Shown piece after piece: positions 16,894 to 25,304 of a DNA stretch of 62,757 nt. The notes beneath the pieces were generated by a model. It had not been told where the DNA came from. It saw only the letters and a list, made by a program, of their open reading frames with translations, and made no database searches. The position numbers and the translations under genes are program-made. Position 1 is the first letter of the stretch. Every line of letters begins with the position of its first letter. Source of the stretch: an uncultured Oscillospiraceae bacterium (GTDB lineage: Bacteria; Bacillota; Clostridia; Oscillospirales; Oscillospiraceae); assembly GCA_910585815.1 (NCBI GenBank), contig CAJUFJ010000014.1:1-62757 (forward strand), given 5' to 3'.

Positions 16894-16908
16894 ATTTTTT
16901 GGCTATAG

Positions 16909-16924
16909 GTTAGCTGTATCTAAC
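16909..16924. promoter_or_regulatory. Iron-box-like operator 4
   Basis: GTTAG-CTGTAT-CTAAC between feoA2 and feoB. No convincing -35/-10 pair is placed over it, so it may mark an internal weak promoter or work as a road-block inside the operon. Confidence 0.55.
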
Positions 16925-16945
16925 ATCTGAGAGGAGAGCATCAAA

Positions 16946-19171
16946 ATGGACATGAAAATTGCCCTGGCGGGCAATCCGAATTGCGGCAAGACCACGCTGT
17001 TCAACGCCCTCACTGGCTCCAGCCAGTATGTGGGCAACTGGCCCGGTGTTACCGTGGAAAAGAAGGAGGGCCGGCTGAAAGGCCGCAAGGATGTAGTCAT
17101 CCAGGACCTGCCCGGTATTTACTCCCTGTCCCCTTACACCCTGGAGGAAGTGGTGGCCCGGAGCTATCTGGTGAAGGAGAAGCCGGACACCATCCTCAAT
17201 ATCGTGGACGGGACCAACATTGAGCGCAACCTCTACCTCACCACCCAACTGATCGAGCTGGGCCTGCCCGTGGTGGTGGCGGTGAACATGATTGATTTAG
17301 TTCGGAAGAACGGCGACACCATCGACCTTGCCAAGCTGGGCAATACCCTGGGCTGCGAGGTGGTAGAGATGAGCGCCCTCAAGGGCGAGGGCGGCATGGC
17401 CGCCGCGGAAAAGGCTGTGGCCCTGGCCCAGCGCCATCAGGCCGGAGAGCTGCCCCATGTGTTCACCGGCAGCGTGGAACACGCCCTGGCCCACATTGAG
17501 GAATCCATCCAGGGCAGGGTGGCGGACGGGTATCTCCGCTGGTATGCTATCAAGATTTTTGAGCGGGATCAAAAGGTCATGGAGGAACTGGGCCTCCCCT
17601 CCGATTTGAGAGCACACCTGGAGGAACACATTGCGGACTGTGAGCGCGAAATGGACGACGATGCCGAGAGCATCATCACCAATCAGCGGTACTCCTACAT
17701 CAATTCTGTAGTCACCAAGGCCGTAAAGAAGAAGGCGGCGAAGCACAGCCTGTCCGTATCCGATAAAATTGACCAGGTGGTGACCAACCGCGTCCTGGCC
17801 CTGCCCATCTTCGCGGCGATCATGTTTGCTATCTACTCCATCGCCATGGGCACATCGCCTGCAGCCCTTTTCGATGGCTCCGAGGAGGCCTGGGGCATCG
17901 CCATCGGCACCTGGGGCACCGACTGGGCCAACGATAACCTGTTTGTCGAAGTGGTTCCCGGCTTCTTTGACAGTATCCTTACCTCCCTGGGCGTCAGCGG
18001 CTGGCTGTACGGCCTGATTATGGACGGCATTGTGGCCGGCGTGGGCGCGGTGCTGGGCTTCGTGCCTCAGATGCTGGTGCTGTTCCTGCTGCTGGCAATC
18101 CTGGAGGACGTGGGCTATATGGCCCGTGTCGCCTTCATCATGGACCGCATCTTCCGGCGCTTCGGGCTGTCCGGCAAGAGCTTCATCCCCATGCTGGTGG
18201 CTACTGGCTGCGGCGTCCCCGGCATTATGGCCTCCCGGACCATTGAGCAGGACCGGGACCGGAAAATGACCATCATGACCACCGGTTTCATCCCCTGCGG
18301 GGCCAAAATGCCCATCATTGGCCTGTTTGCGGGCGCGGTGTTCGGCGGGTCTGCTCTGGTGGCCGTCTCCGCCTTCTTCATCGGCATTGCCGCCGTGGTG
18401 ATCTCCGGCATCATGCTGAAAAAGTTTAAGGCTTTCGCGGGGGAGCCTGCCCCCTTTGTCATGGAGCTGCCCTCCTACCACGCTCCTTCGGCCTCCAACG
18501 TCCTGCGGGCCACCTGGGAACGGGGCTGGTCCTTCATCAAGCGGGCCGGGACGGTGATCCTGCTGTCCACCATCGTGCTGTGGTTCCTCCAGGGCTACGG
18601 CTTCACAGATGGGGCTTTTGGAGCGGTGGAGGATAACAACACCTCCCTGCTGGCCGCCATCGGCAACGCCATCGCTTGGATTTTCTATCCCCTGGGCTGG
18701 AGGGGCGACATGGCCTGGAAGGCCACCGTGGCCTCCTTCACCGGCCTGATTGCCAAGGAGAACGTGGTAGGGACCTTCGGCACCCTCTACCACTTCGCCG
18801 GTGAGGTCAGTGAGAACGGCGAGGAGATCTGGGCCCTGGTGGGGGCGGACTTCGGTGCCATCACCGCCTACAGTTTCATGATCTTCAACCTGCTGTGCGC
18901 CCCCTGCTTCGCCGCCATGGGAGCCATCAAGCGGGAGATGAACAACACCAAATGGACCGCCTTTGCCATCGGCTATATGTGCGTGTTCGCCTATGTGATC
19001 TCCCTGATTGTCTACCAGCTCGGTGGGCTGATCACGGGTGCCGCCAGCTTCAGCCTGTGGACCGTTGTGGCCTTGGTTCTGTTGGCCGGTATCCTCTACC
19101 TGCTGTTCCGCAAGGGTTATCAGGGCGAGGAGAATGCCCGGCGGCTGACCTCCGTGGCCGCCGCACAGTGA
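16946..19171 (+). CDS. feoB: Ferrous iron transport protein B
   Basis: 741-aa Fe(II) importer of the cytoplasmic membrane. The N-terminal G domain has G1 GNPNCGKT, G3 DLPGIYS and G4 NMID. A helical regulatory (GDI) region runs to about residue 270. It is followed by the membrane part with two Gate modules (GCGVPGIMASRT and the matching AKENVVGTFGTLYH region). Length and order are normal. It is followed by a Cys-rich mini-protein, the usual FeoB companion in Gram-positive anaerobes. Confidence 0.96.
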   Translation: MDMKIALAGNPNCGKTTLFNALTGSSQYVGNWPGVTVEKKEGRLKGRKDVVIQDLPGIYSLSPYTLEEVVARSYLVKEKPDTILNIVDGTNIERNLYLTTQLIELGLPVVVAVNMIDLVRKNGDTIDLAKLGNTLGCEVVEMSALKGEGGMAAAEKAVALAQRHQAGELPHVFTGSVEHALAHIEESIQGRVADGYLRWYAIKIFERDQKVMEELGLPSDLRAHLEEHIADCEREMDDDAESIITNQRYSYINSVVTKAVKKKAAKHSLSVSDKIDQVVTNRVLALPIFAAIMFAIYSIAMGTSPAALFDGSEEAWGIAIGTWGTDWANDNLFVEVVPGFFDSILTSLGVSGWLYGLIMDGIVAGVGAVLGFVPQMLVLFLLLAILEDVGYMARVAFIMDRIFRRFGLSGKSFIPMLVATGCGVPGIMASRTIEQDRDRKMTIMTTGFIPCGAKMPIIGLFAGAVFGGSALVAVSAFFIGIAAVVISGIMLKKFKAFAGEPAPFVMELPSYHAPSASNVLRATWERGWSFIKRAGTVILLSTIVLWFLQGYGFTDGAFGAVEDNNTSLLAAIGNAIAWIFYPLGWRGDMAWKATVASFTGLIAKENVVGTFGTLYHFAGEVSENGEEIWALVGADFGAITAYSFMIFNLLCAPCFAAMGAIKREMNNTKWTAFAIGYMCVFAYVISLIVYQLGGLITGAASFSLWTVVALVLLAGILYLLFRKGYQGEENARRLTSVAAAQ

Positions 19172-19185
19172 GGGGGTAACGAAAC

Positions 19186-19320
19186 ATGACTCTTGGAGAA
19201 ATTGTCGTTCTGCTGGCGCTTGCAGGCGTGATAGGACTGGCGGTCCGGTCCCTGTGGAAATCCCACAAGTCCGGAAAAAGCTGCGGCGGCGACTGCGGAA
19301 ACTGCCGAGGCTGTCACTAA
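19186..19320 (+). CDS. FeoB-associated Cys-rich membrane mini-protein
   Basis: A 44-aa protein beginning MTLGEIVVLLALAGVIGLA. It has one N-terminal TM helix followed by a short basic linker and a tail with four cysteines (CGGDCGNCRGC). Proteins of this layout follow feoB in many Firmicutes and may take the place of FeoC, perhaps binding iron at the cytoplasmic face. It lies 14 bp after feoB in the same operon. Confidence 0.85.
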   Translation: MTLGEIVVLLALAGVIGLAVRSLWKSHKSGKSCGGDCGNCRGCH

Positions 19321-19339
19321 AACTTCAAATTTTGTAAGA

Positions 19340-19570
19340 TATGGTAAGGAGGCATGGGCAGCGGAGTCTGCTCAGGCCTCTTACCACCGCAGACAGGGCC
19401 GGGACATCCCAGAGCTGGACGATCAGCTCTGCCACATCATTGCCAGCGGGATGTTCCACGGGATATTCGAGGTCGTGGTCCACGATATGCCCTATGACCG
19501 GGCAAAGCACTATGTCAAACAGCTCCAGGATTTTTTCCTTGCTGGCTGGCACAGTATGATGGGGGTCTAA
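19340..19570 (+). pseudogene. C-terminal remnant of a TetR-type regulator
   Basis: The frame ending at TAA 19568-19570 encodes about 70 residues (DIPELDDQLCHIIASGMF, then MPYDRAKHYVKQLQDFF and LAGWHSMMGV). This resembles the C-terminal ligand and dimer helices of TetR/AcrR regulators. No HTH and no in-frame ATG are present; an AAGGAGG at 19346-19352 is not correctly placed for this frame. I read it as the leftover of a regulator gene that once controlled the ABC genes downstream. A very small protein with an unusual start cannot be excluded. Confidence 0.5.
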
Positions 19571-19589
19571 GACCCCTTTCATTCAGCCC

Positions 19590-19613
19590 ATAAGTTAGCT
19601 ATAACTAACTTAT
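19590..19613. promoter_or_regulatory. Iron-box-like operator 5
   Basis: The longest and most symmetric copy: ATAAGTTAG-CTATAA-CTAACTTAT (one mismatch within the N6 centre). It lies about 75 bp upstream of the first ABC transporter gene and ties that gene to the iron regulon. Confidence 0.7.
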
Positions 19614-19685
19614 AGGGATGGATATGAGAAAGTGTCCGCGGCGCTTTCTGTATCATATATCATCTGTTCGCAAGGAGGTATTCAC

Positions 19686-21461
19686 TTGAAGAAAAACAGT
19701 AATCTCCGGGAGCTGATGGGCTACGCTGGGGGACACAGGTATCTGACCTACCTATCCCTGCTGTTGTCCGCCGTCAGCGCAGTCCTGGCTCTGTTCCCCT
19801 TCGTTTTCCTGTTCCGAATTATCCGGGAGGTCATTGAGGTGGCCCCCAACTACGCACAGGCCACGCACATCGTCCGCAACGGCTGGATGGCGGTGCTGTT
19901 CGCTGTTCTCTCCATTCTCGTCTATGTCTGCACTCTGATGAGTTCCCACCTGTCGGCCTTCCGTATCGCCGGAAATATCCGCAAGGCGCTGATGGCCCAT
20001 ATTGCCGAACTTCCCCTGGGCTTCATCGGGGAGATGGGCAGCGGAAAGATCCGCCGCATCGTCAACGACAGCAGCGCGGCCACCGAAACCTATCTGGCCC
20101 ACCAGCTTCCCGATATGTCGGCGGCGGTCACCACGCCGGTGTGCATGATCGTCATGCTGTTTCTGTTTGACTGGCGGTTTGGCCTTGTCAGCCTCCTGCC
20201 GGTGATTCTGGGCTTTGCGGCTATGTTCAAGATGGCCGGACCTTCTATGGCGGAGGACATGAAGCTCTACCAAAACGCCTTGGCGGATATGAACAATGAG
20301 GCGGTGGAATATGTGCGGGGCGTTCCCGTGGTCAAGACCTTTGGGCAGACCGTCCACTCCTTCAAGCGGTTTAAGGGCACCATTGACAGCTACTACGATT
20401 TCGTTATGGCGTACTGTAAAAAATGCCGCCCCTCCATGCTGTCCTACACGGTCTTGGTCAACAGCGCCTTTGCGTTCCTGATCGTACTGGCGCTGATTCT
20501 GGCGGGCGGTGGGCCGGTGGCCCAGCCAGTGCTGCTGAACTTCATTTTCTATGTGATTTTCACGCCCCTCATTGCTACGGCCATGACGAAGGTGATGTTT
20601 ATGAGCGAAAACGGCATGATTGTGGCGGACGCCATGAGCCGTATCCACTCCATTCTGGATGTGGAGCCTCTGCCCGAACCCCGCAACGGCAAGGTCCCCA
20701 TGGACAACGACGTTGTCCTGGAAAATGTGACCTTCCGCTACACAGGCGGAACAACGGACGCGCTCCGTGATGTGACCATTCGGGTGGGCGCAGGCGAGAC
20801 GGTGGCTCTGGTGGGACCCTCCGGCGGCGGCAAGACCACCGTGGCTGGCTTGATCTCCCGGTTTTGGGATGTGGGCGGCGGAGCCATTCAGATTGGCGGC
20901 ATCAATGTAAAGGATATACCCAAGGAGACACTGATGGACACCGTGGCCTATGTATTCCAGGACAGCCGCCTGCTGAAAGCCTCCATTCTGGAAAATGTGC
21001 GGCTGGCCAAGCCCAATGCCTCCCGGCAGGAGGTGGAGCGGGTACTCCATGAGGCACAGTGCGACGACATCATCCAGAAGCTGCCCCAGGGCATCGACAC
21101 GGTGATCGGCACAAAAGGCGTGTATCTCTCCGGGGGTGAACAGCAGCGTATCGCTATCGCCCGTGTCATGCTGAAAAATGCGCCCATCCTCATTCTGGAC
21201 GAAGCGACAGCCTTTGCGGACCCGGAGAACGAGGCTCTGGTCCAGCGGGCCTTTGAACGGCTTTCTCAGGGCAGGACCGTTATTATGATTGCCCACCGGC
21301 TGACCACCATCAAGAACGCCGGCTGCATTTTCGTCCTGCGAGAGGGCCGTGTGGAGGAGAGCGGGACCCACGATACCCTTGTGGCCGGAGGTGGCCTCTA
21401 CGCCAAGATGTGGCAGGATTATCAGACCTCTGTAAGCTGGAAGGTAGGTGCAGCGAAATGA
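19686..21461 (+). CDS. ABC transporter, fused permease-ATPase (first half of heterodimer)
   Basis: 591 aa from TTG 19686, which has AAGGAGG at the right distance; a more distant in-frame start at 19632 lacks one. Six TM helices in an ABC exporter-type fold are followed by an ATPase with Walker A GPSGGGKTT, signature LSGGEQQRIAIARV and Walker B ILILDEATAFAD. The stop overlaps the ATG of its partner by 4 nt. The iron-box upstream and the feo genes before it suggest an IrtAB/YbtPQ-like siderophore importer, or an exporter induced by iron shortage. Function is inferred from context. Confidence 0.85.
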   Translation: MKKNSNLRELMGYAGGHRYLTYLSLLLSAVSAVLALFPFVFLFRIIREVIEVAPNYAQATHIVRNGWMAVLFAVLSILVYVCTLMSSHLSAFRIAGNIRKALMAHIAELPLGFIGEMGSGKIRRIVNDSSAATETYLAHQLPDMSAAVTTPVCMIVMLFLFDWRFGLVSLLPVILGFAAMFKMAGPSMAEDMKLYQNALADMNNEAVEYVRGVPVVKTFGQTVHSFKRFKGTIDSYYDFVMAYCKKCRPSMLSYTVLVNSAFAFLIVLALILAGGGPVAQPVLLNFIFYVIFTPLIATAMTKVMFMSENGMIVADAMSRIHSILDVEPLPEPRNGKVPMDNDVVLENVTFRYTGGTTDALRDVTIRVGAGETVALVGPSGGGKTTVAGLISRFWDVGGGAIQIGGINVKDIPKETLMDTVAYVFQDSRLLKASILENVRLAKPNASRQEVERVLHEAQCDDIIQKLPQGIDTVIGTKGVYLSGGEQQRIAIARVMLKNAPILILDEATAFADPENEALVQRAFERLSQGRTVIMIAHRLTTIKNAGCIFVLREGRVEESGTHDTLVAGGGLYAKMWQDYQTSVSWKVGAAK

Positions 21462-23191
21462 TTGAACGACTGATGAAACGCTTTGCCCTCTCCGAAGAAG
21501 GAGCGAAAGGGCTTGTGCGGGCCGTTGCCGCCTGCACAGTGGCCGACCTGATGCTGATGCTCCCGGTGGGGCTTCTCTACCTGCTGGCAAGCGATTTTTT
21601 GAGCGGCAGCGTCCGGTCGGGGCGCTATCCACTCTACGGCCTGGGCATCGTTGTGGCGCTGCTGCTGATCCTGCTCTCGGAGTTTTGGAAGTACAATGCC
21701 ACCTACTTCTCCACTTACCGGGAATCCGGGGCCTGCCGCATCCGGCTGGCGGAGAAGCTGCGGCGGCTCCCCCTGTCCTTCTTCGGCAAAAAGGATTTGG
21801 CCGACCTGACCAACACCATCATGGGGGATGTGCAGATAACAGAGCAGATGTTTTCCCATTATGTTCCGCAGTTCTACGGCTCTATCCTGTCCACCTGCCT
21901 TGTGGCGGTCAGCCTGCTGTGCTACGACTGGCAGATGGCTCTCGCCGCCCTGTGGGTACTGCCTATTACGCTGGTGATTGTTGGCTTTTCCAAGAGAGCG
22001 CAGAATTATTTTACCCGCAGACAGAATGCCGCCCTGATCTCCATGGCGGACGGTGTGCAGGAGTGCCTGGAGACGATCCGCGATTTGAAAAGCAACAAAG
22101 CGGAGCAGGTCTATTTGGACGGTCTGTATCGGAAAATTGAGAAATTCGAGGACCGGCAGTTCAAGAGCGAATTGGGTTCCGCCCTGTTTGTTGTCCCCGC
22201 GCAGATGCTCCTAAAGCTGGGGATCGTCTCTGTTGCCCTGGTAGGAAGTATGCGGCTGATGAGCGGTGAACTCTCACTCGTGACCTTCTTCCTGTTCCTG
22301 CTGGTTGTCTCCCGCATTTATGAACCCATGTCCTTTGCCCTACAAAATTTGGCGGCAATGAACTCCATGCAGGTGAATATCGACCGCATGAACGAGATCA
22401 ACGACTGCCAGGAGCAGTCCGGTGGGACAGCCTTTGCACCCAAGGGGTACGACATAGCCTTTGAAAATGTGGGTTTTGCCTATAACAGCGGTGAGACAGT
22501 GCTGAAGGATGTGTCCTTCACCGCCAAGCAGGGCGAGGTCACAGCCCTGATCGGCCCCTCCGGGGGTGGCAAGTCCACCGCCGCAAAGCTGGCGGCGCGG
22601 TTTTGGGACATTGACCGGGGCCGGATCACCGTGGGCGGTGTGGATGTTGCCACGGTAGACCCGGAGAAGCTCCTGACCGCCTACTCCATCGTGTTCCAGG
22701 ATGTGACGCTGTTCAACAACACCGTCATGGAGAACATCCGCATCGGCAGAAAGGACGCCACGGACGCGGAAGTTATCCAAGCGGCGAAAGAGGCCATGTG
22801 CGAGGAGTTCATCGCCAAGCTCCCCCAGGGGTATCAGACCATGATCGGAGAAAACGGCTCCACCCTCTCTGGGGGTGAGCGGCAGCGTATCTCCATCGCC
22901 CGCGCCCTTTTGAAGAACGCGCCCATCATCCTCTTGGACGAGGCCACCGCCTCCCTGGACGCCGAGAACGAGACGGAGATCCAGCAGGCCATCTCCCGGC
23001 TGGTGGAGCAAAAGACGGTGCTGATCATCGCCCACCGTATGAGGACGGTGGAGAACGCCAACAAGATCGTAGTGCTGTCCGGCGGCACCGTGGCCGAAAC
23101 GGGGACCCCTGCGGAGCTGATGAAACAGGGCAGGGCCTTTTTCCGGATGGTCAAGCTACAAACAGAAAGCCAGAATTGGACGCTAGTATAA
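21458..23191 (+). CDS. ABC transporter, fused permease-ATPase (second half of heterodimer)
   Basis: 577 aa from ATG 21458 (MIERLMKRFALSEEG). Six N-terminal TM helices, then Walker A GPSGGGKST, signature LSGGERQRISIARA and Walker B IILLDEATASLD. It is the partner of the preceding half-transporter, with stop/start overlap that couples their translation. Both ATP sites look intact, so it is not an obviously degenerate-site heterodimer. The pair is closed by a good terminator at 23201-23226. Confidence 0.87.
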   Translation: MIERLMKRFALSEEGAKGLVRAVAACTVADLMLMLPVGLLYLLASDFLSGSVRSGRYPLYGLGIVVALLLILLSEFWKYNATYFSTYRESGACRIRLAEKLRRLPLSFFGKKDLADLTNTIMGDVQITEQMFSHYVPQFYGSILSTCLVAVSLLCYDWQMALAALWVLPITLVIVGFSKRAQNYFTRRQNAALISMADGVQECLETIRDLKSNKAEQVYLDGLYRKIEKFEDRQFKSELGSALFVVPAQMLLKLGIVSVALVGSMRLMSGELSLVTFFLFLLVVSRIYEPMSFALQNLAAMNSMQVNIDRMNEINDCQEQSGGTAFAPKGYDIAFENVGFAYNSGETVLKDVSFTAKQGEVTALIGPSGGGKSTAAKLAARFWDIDRGRITVGGVDVATVDPEKLLTAYSIVFQDVTLFNNTVMENIRIGRKDATDAEVIQAAKEAMCEEFIAKLPQGYQTMIGENGSTLSGGERQRISIARALLKNAPIILLDEATASLDAENETEIQQAISRLVEQKTVLIIAHRMRTVENANKIVVLSGGTVAETGTPAELMKQGRAFFRMVKLQTESQNWTLV

Positions 23192-23196
23192 TAAAG

Positions 23197-23236
23197 CAAG
23201 CCCGGACAGCGGAGAGACTGTCCGGGTTTGTTTTAT
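23197..23236 (+). terminator. Rho-independent terminator after the ABC transporter pair
   Basis: CCCGGACAG (23201-23209) pairs perfectly with CTGTCCGGG (23218-23226) and is followed by TTTGTTTTAT. Confidence 0.9.
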
Positions 23237-23370
23237 GTGTCTTTTCCCAGCCAGAACAGCGCGAGCTCCACATACAGGCTGGGCTGGGAGATAAAAAGAT
23301 TTTTTGCGGCGGAATTGACTGAGCCGCTGTCCGCAATGGCAATGACATATTTTAATTGCCGGAACGTCAT
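23233..23370 (-). pseudogene. Truncated LysR-family regulator
   Basis: 45 codons. The ATG at 23370 overlaps the stop of the Rrf2 gene. The N-terminus is a clear LysR winged-helix start (MTFRQLKYVIAIADSGSV, then SAAKNLFISQPSL). After the recognition-helix region the sequence jumps to YVELALFWLGKDT and stops. About 250 residues, including the effector domain, are missing, so this is an internal deletion or truncation. It still looks translationally coupled to the Rrf2 gene. Confidence 0.7.
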
Positions 23371-23798
23371 GGCAGCCGTTCCTCTCTGAAGCTCTCTTCT
23401 GGTATCAGATCCGCAAGCGTGAACTGGGCCAGATAGTCGGAGATCACGTTGTCCAAACCTTGCCAGAGCGGGAGCGTCCGGCAGCGATTGCTCCGGGGAC
23501 AGGTTCCCTGGCCCGGCGCCAGACAGGCCACAGGGGCCAGCGGCCCCTCCATTAGCTCGATGACGTCCCTTATGCTGTATGCCTCCGGGGGCCGGTTCAG
23601 CCGGTAGCCGCCCCCCTTTCCCCGCAGAGTGTCAACCAATCCGTCCTTTACCAGTCCCTTTACCAGAATCTCCAGATATTTCTCTGAAATCTCCTGGCGC
23701 ATAGCTGCGTCCTTCAGCGGCACAAAGCCGTTTCCCTGATGTTCCGCAACATCTGCCAGAAATCGAAGCGCGTATCTGCCCTTTGTGGAAATCATCAT
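23367..23798 (-). CDS. Rrf2-family transcriptional regulator with three cysteines
   Basis: 143 aa from ATG 23798 (MMISTKGRYALRF) with GGAGGG 6 nt upstream. A longer in-frame start at 23849 would place the coding sequence over the promoter and is rejected. It has the Rrf2 winged helix followed by a Cys loop CLAPGQGTCPRSNRC (spacing 7 and 5), close to the Fe-S-binding cysteine triad of IscR/RsrR-type members and unlike cysteine-free CymR. It is divergent from an O-acetylhomoserine sulfhydrylase gene. The motif GGTTRATAGGAAT lies within both promoters, so it probably represses itself and that gene in response to Fe-S or sulfur status. Confidence 0.85.
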   Translation of the reverse strand: MMISTKGRYALRFLADVAEHQGNGFVPLKDAAMRQEISEKYLEILVKGLVKDGLVDTLRGKGGGYRLNRPPEAYSIRDVIELMEGPLAPVACLAPGQGTCPRSNRCRTLPLWQGLDNVISDYLAQFTLADLIPEESFREERLP

Positions 23799-23820
23799 AA
23801 AAATCCCTCCAATTTCTCCT

Positions 23821-23849
23821 ATTATACCACGAGGTTGATAGGAATTCAA
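23821..23849 (-). promoter_or_regulatory. Promoter of the Rrf2 gene with internal operator
   Basis: On the minus strand TTGAAT (23849-23844), a 17-bp spacer, then TATAAT (23826-23821). The spacer region contains AATTCCTATCAACC (plus-strand GGTTGATAGGAATT at 23833-23846). The same motif recurs in the divergent promoter. Confidence 0.75.
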
Positions 23850-23867
23850 GCGGCGCAGATATACCCA

Positions 23868-23896
23868 TTGACAAAGTTGGTTAATAGGAATATAAT
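23868..23896 (+). promoter_or_regulatory. Promoter of the sulfhydrylase gene with internal operator
   Basis: Consensus TTGACA (23868-23873), 17-bp spacer, consensus TATAAT (23891-23896). GGTTAATAGGAATA (23879-23892) fills the spacer, so a bound repressor would block RNA polymerase. A perfect promoter under a tight operator points to strong induction. Confidence 0.8.
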
Positions 23897-23927
23897 GGCG
23901 TCACTTTAGAAAAAGGGGGATTTTCCC

Positions 23928-25214
23928 ATGCGCTATAAATTTGAGACATTGCAGCTCCATGTGGGCCAGGAGCAGCCGGACCCTGCCACCGATGCCCGGG
24001 CGGTACCCATTTACCAGACCGCCTCCTATGTGTTTCGGGATTCTGCCCATGCAGCCGCCCGCTTTGGGCTGGCTGATGCCGGAAACATCTATGGCCGGCT
24101 GACCAACTCCACCCAGGATGTGCTGGAAAAGCGTATCGCGGCTCTGGAGGGAGGCGTGGCGGCTCTGGCCACCGCCTCCGGCGCCGCGGCAATTACCTAC
24201 ACCATCCAGGCCCTGGCCCAGGCGGGGGATCACATCGTGGCCCAAAAGACCATCTACGGCGGCAGCTACAACCTGCTGGCCCATACGCTGCCTCAGTATG
24301 GTATATCCACCACCTTTGTGGACGCCCATGATTTGAACGCTGTCGCCTCCGCCATCCGGCCCAACACCAAGGCCGTCTATCTGGAGGCGCTGGGCAACCC
24401 CAACAGTGATATCCCCGACATTGACGCCATTGCCGAAATCGCCCACGCCCACGGCCTGCCCCTGGTCATTGACAATACTTTCGGCACACCCTATCTCATC
24501 CGGCCCATTGAGCACGGGGCGGATATTGTGGTCCACTCCGCTACCAAGTTTATCGGCGGTCACGGCACCACCTTGGGCGGCATTATTGTGGACAGCGGGA
24601 AATTTGACTGGAAGGCCTCCGGCAAGTATGCCCCCATCGCTCAGCCCAACCCCAGCTATCACGGCGTATCCTTTGTGGACGCCGTCGGCCCGGCCGCTTT
24701 CGTCACCTACATACGGGCCATCCTTCTGCGGGACACGGGGGCAACCCTTTCCCCGTTCAGCGCATTTCTGCTGCTCCAGGGCGTGGAAACCCTCTCTCTG
24801 CGCCTGGAGCGGCACGCTGAAAATACAAAAAAGGTGGTGGAATTTCTGGCCGCCCACCCCCAGGTGGAGAAGGTCAACCATCCCTCCCTGCCTACCCACC
24901 CGGATCACGCCCTGTACGAGAAATATTTCCCCAATGGCGGCGCTTCCATCTTCACCTTTGAGCTAAAGGGCGGCCAAGAGGAGGCCCACAGATTTATTGA
25001 CAATCTGGAGATTTTCTCCCTGCTGGCCAACGTGGCGGATGTAAAGTCTCTGGTGATCCATCCGGCCACCACCACCCACTCCCAGCTCTCCCACGAGGAG
25101 CTTCTGGAGCAGAACATTAAACCCAACACCATCCGCCTGTCCGTCGGCACAGAGCACATTGACGACATCATCGCCGACCTGGAAAAGGGTTTTGCCGCTG
25201 TGACACAGGGATAA
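23928..25214 (+). CDS. metY: O-acetylhomoserine sulfhydrylase (PLP-dependent)
   Basis: 428 aa of the Cys/Met-metabolism PLP enzyme family. It most likely makes homocysteine from O-acetylhomoserine and sulfide. It starts MRYKFETLQLHVGQEQPD with GGGGGA upstream. The PLP lysine is in HSATKFIGGHGTT. The YGRLTNSTQDVLE and TLGGIIVDSGKFDW blocks and the length above 400 aa favour MetY over cystathionine lyases or synthases (~380 aa). The shared operator with the divergent Rrf2 gene implies control by sulfur or Fe-S status. A neighbouring methionine pathway is not visible. Confidence 0.88.
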   Translation: MRYKFETLQLHVGQEQPDPATDARAVPIYQTASYVFRDSAHAAARFGLADAGNIYGRLTNSTQDVLEKRIAALEGGVAALATASGAAAITYTIQALAQAGDHIVAQKTIYGGSYNLLAHTLPQYGISTTFVDAHDLNAVASAIRPNTKAVYLEALGNPNSDIPDIDAIAEIAHAHGLPLVIDNTFGTPYLIRPIEHGADIVVHSATKFIGGHGTTLGGIIVDSGKFDWKASGKYAPIAQPNPSYHGVSFVDAVGPAAFVTYIRAILLRDTGATLSPFSAFLLLQGVETLSLRLERHAENTKKVVEFLAAHPQVEKVNHPSLPTHPDHALYEKYFPNGGASIFTFELKGGQEEAHRFIDNLEIFSLLANVADVKSLVIHPATTTHSQLSHEELLEQNIKPNTIRLSVGTEHIDDIIADLEKGFAAVTQG

Positions 25215-25304
25215 GGAGAGGAAGGCGGTTCGGATGGCATTGAAGGATTACCGTGGCCGGAAGGGGATTGTATATCATCCGGAGGCTTTTCCCATCGGAT
25301 GACA

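Noticed and set aside
17297..18793. 498-aa open frame antisense to feoB
   Set aside because: Same effect; no recognisable domain, no ribosome site.
19752..21632. 626-aa open frame antisense to the ABC transporter
   Set aside because: Spans two genuine coupled genes on the other strand; shadow.
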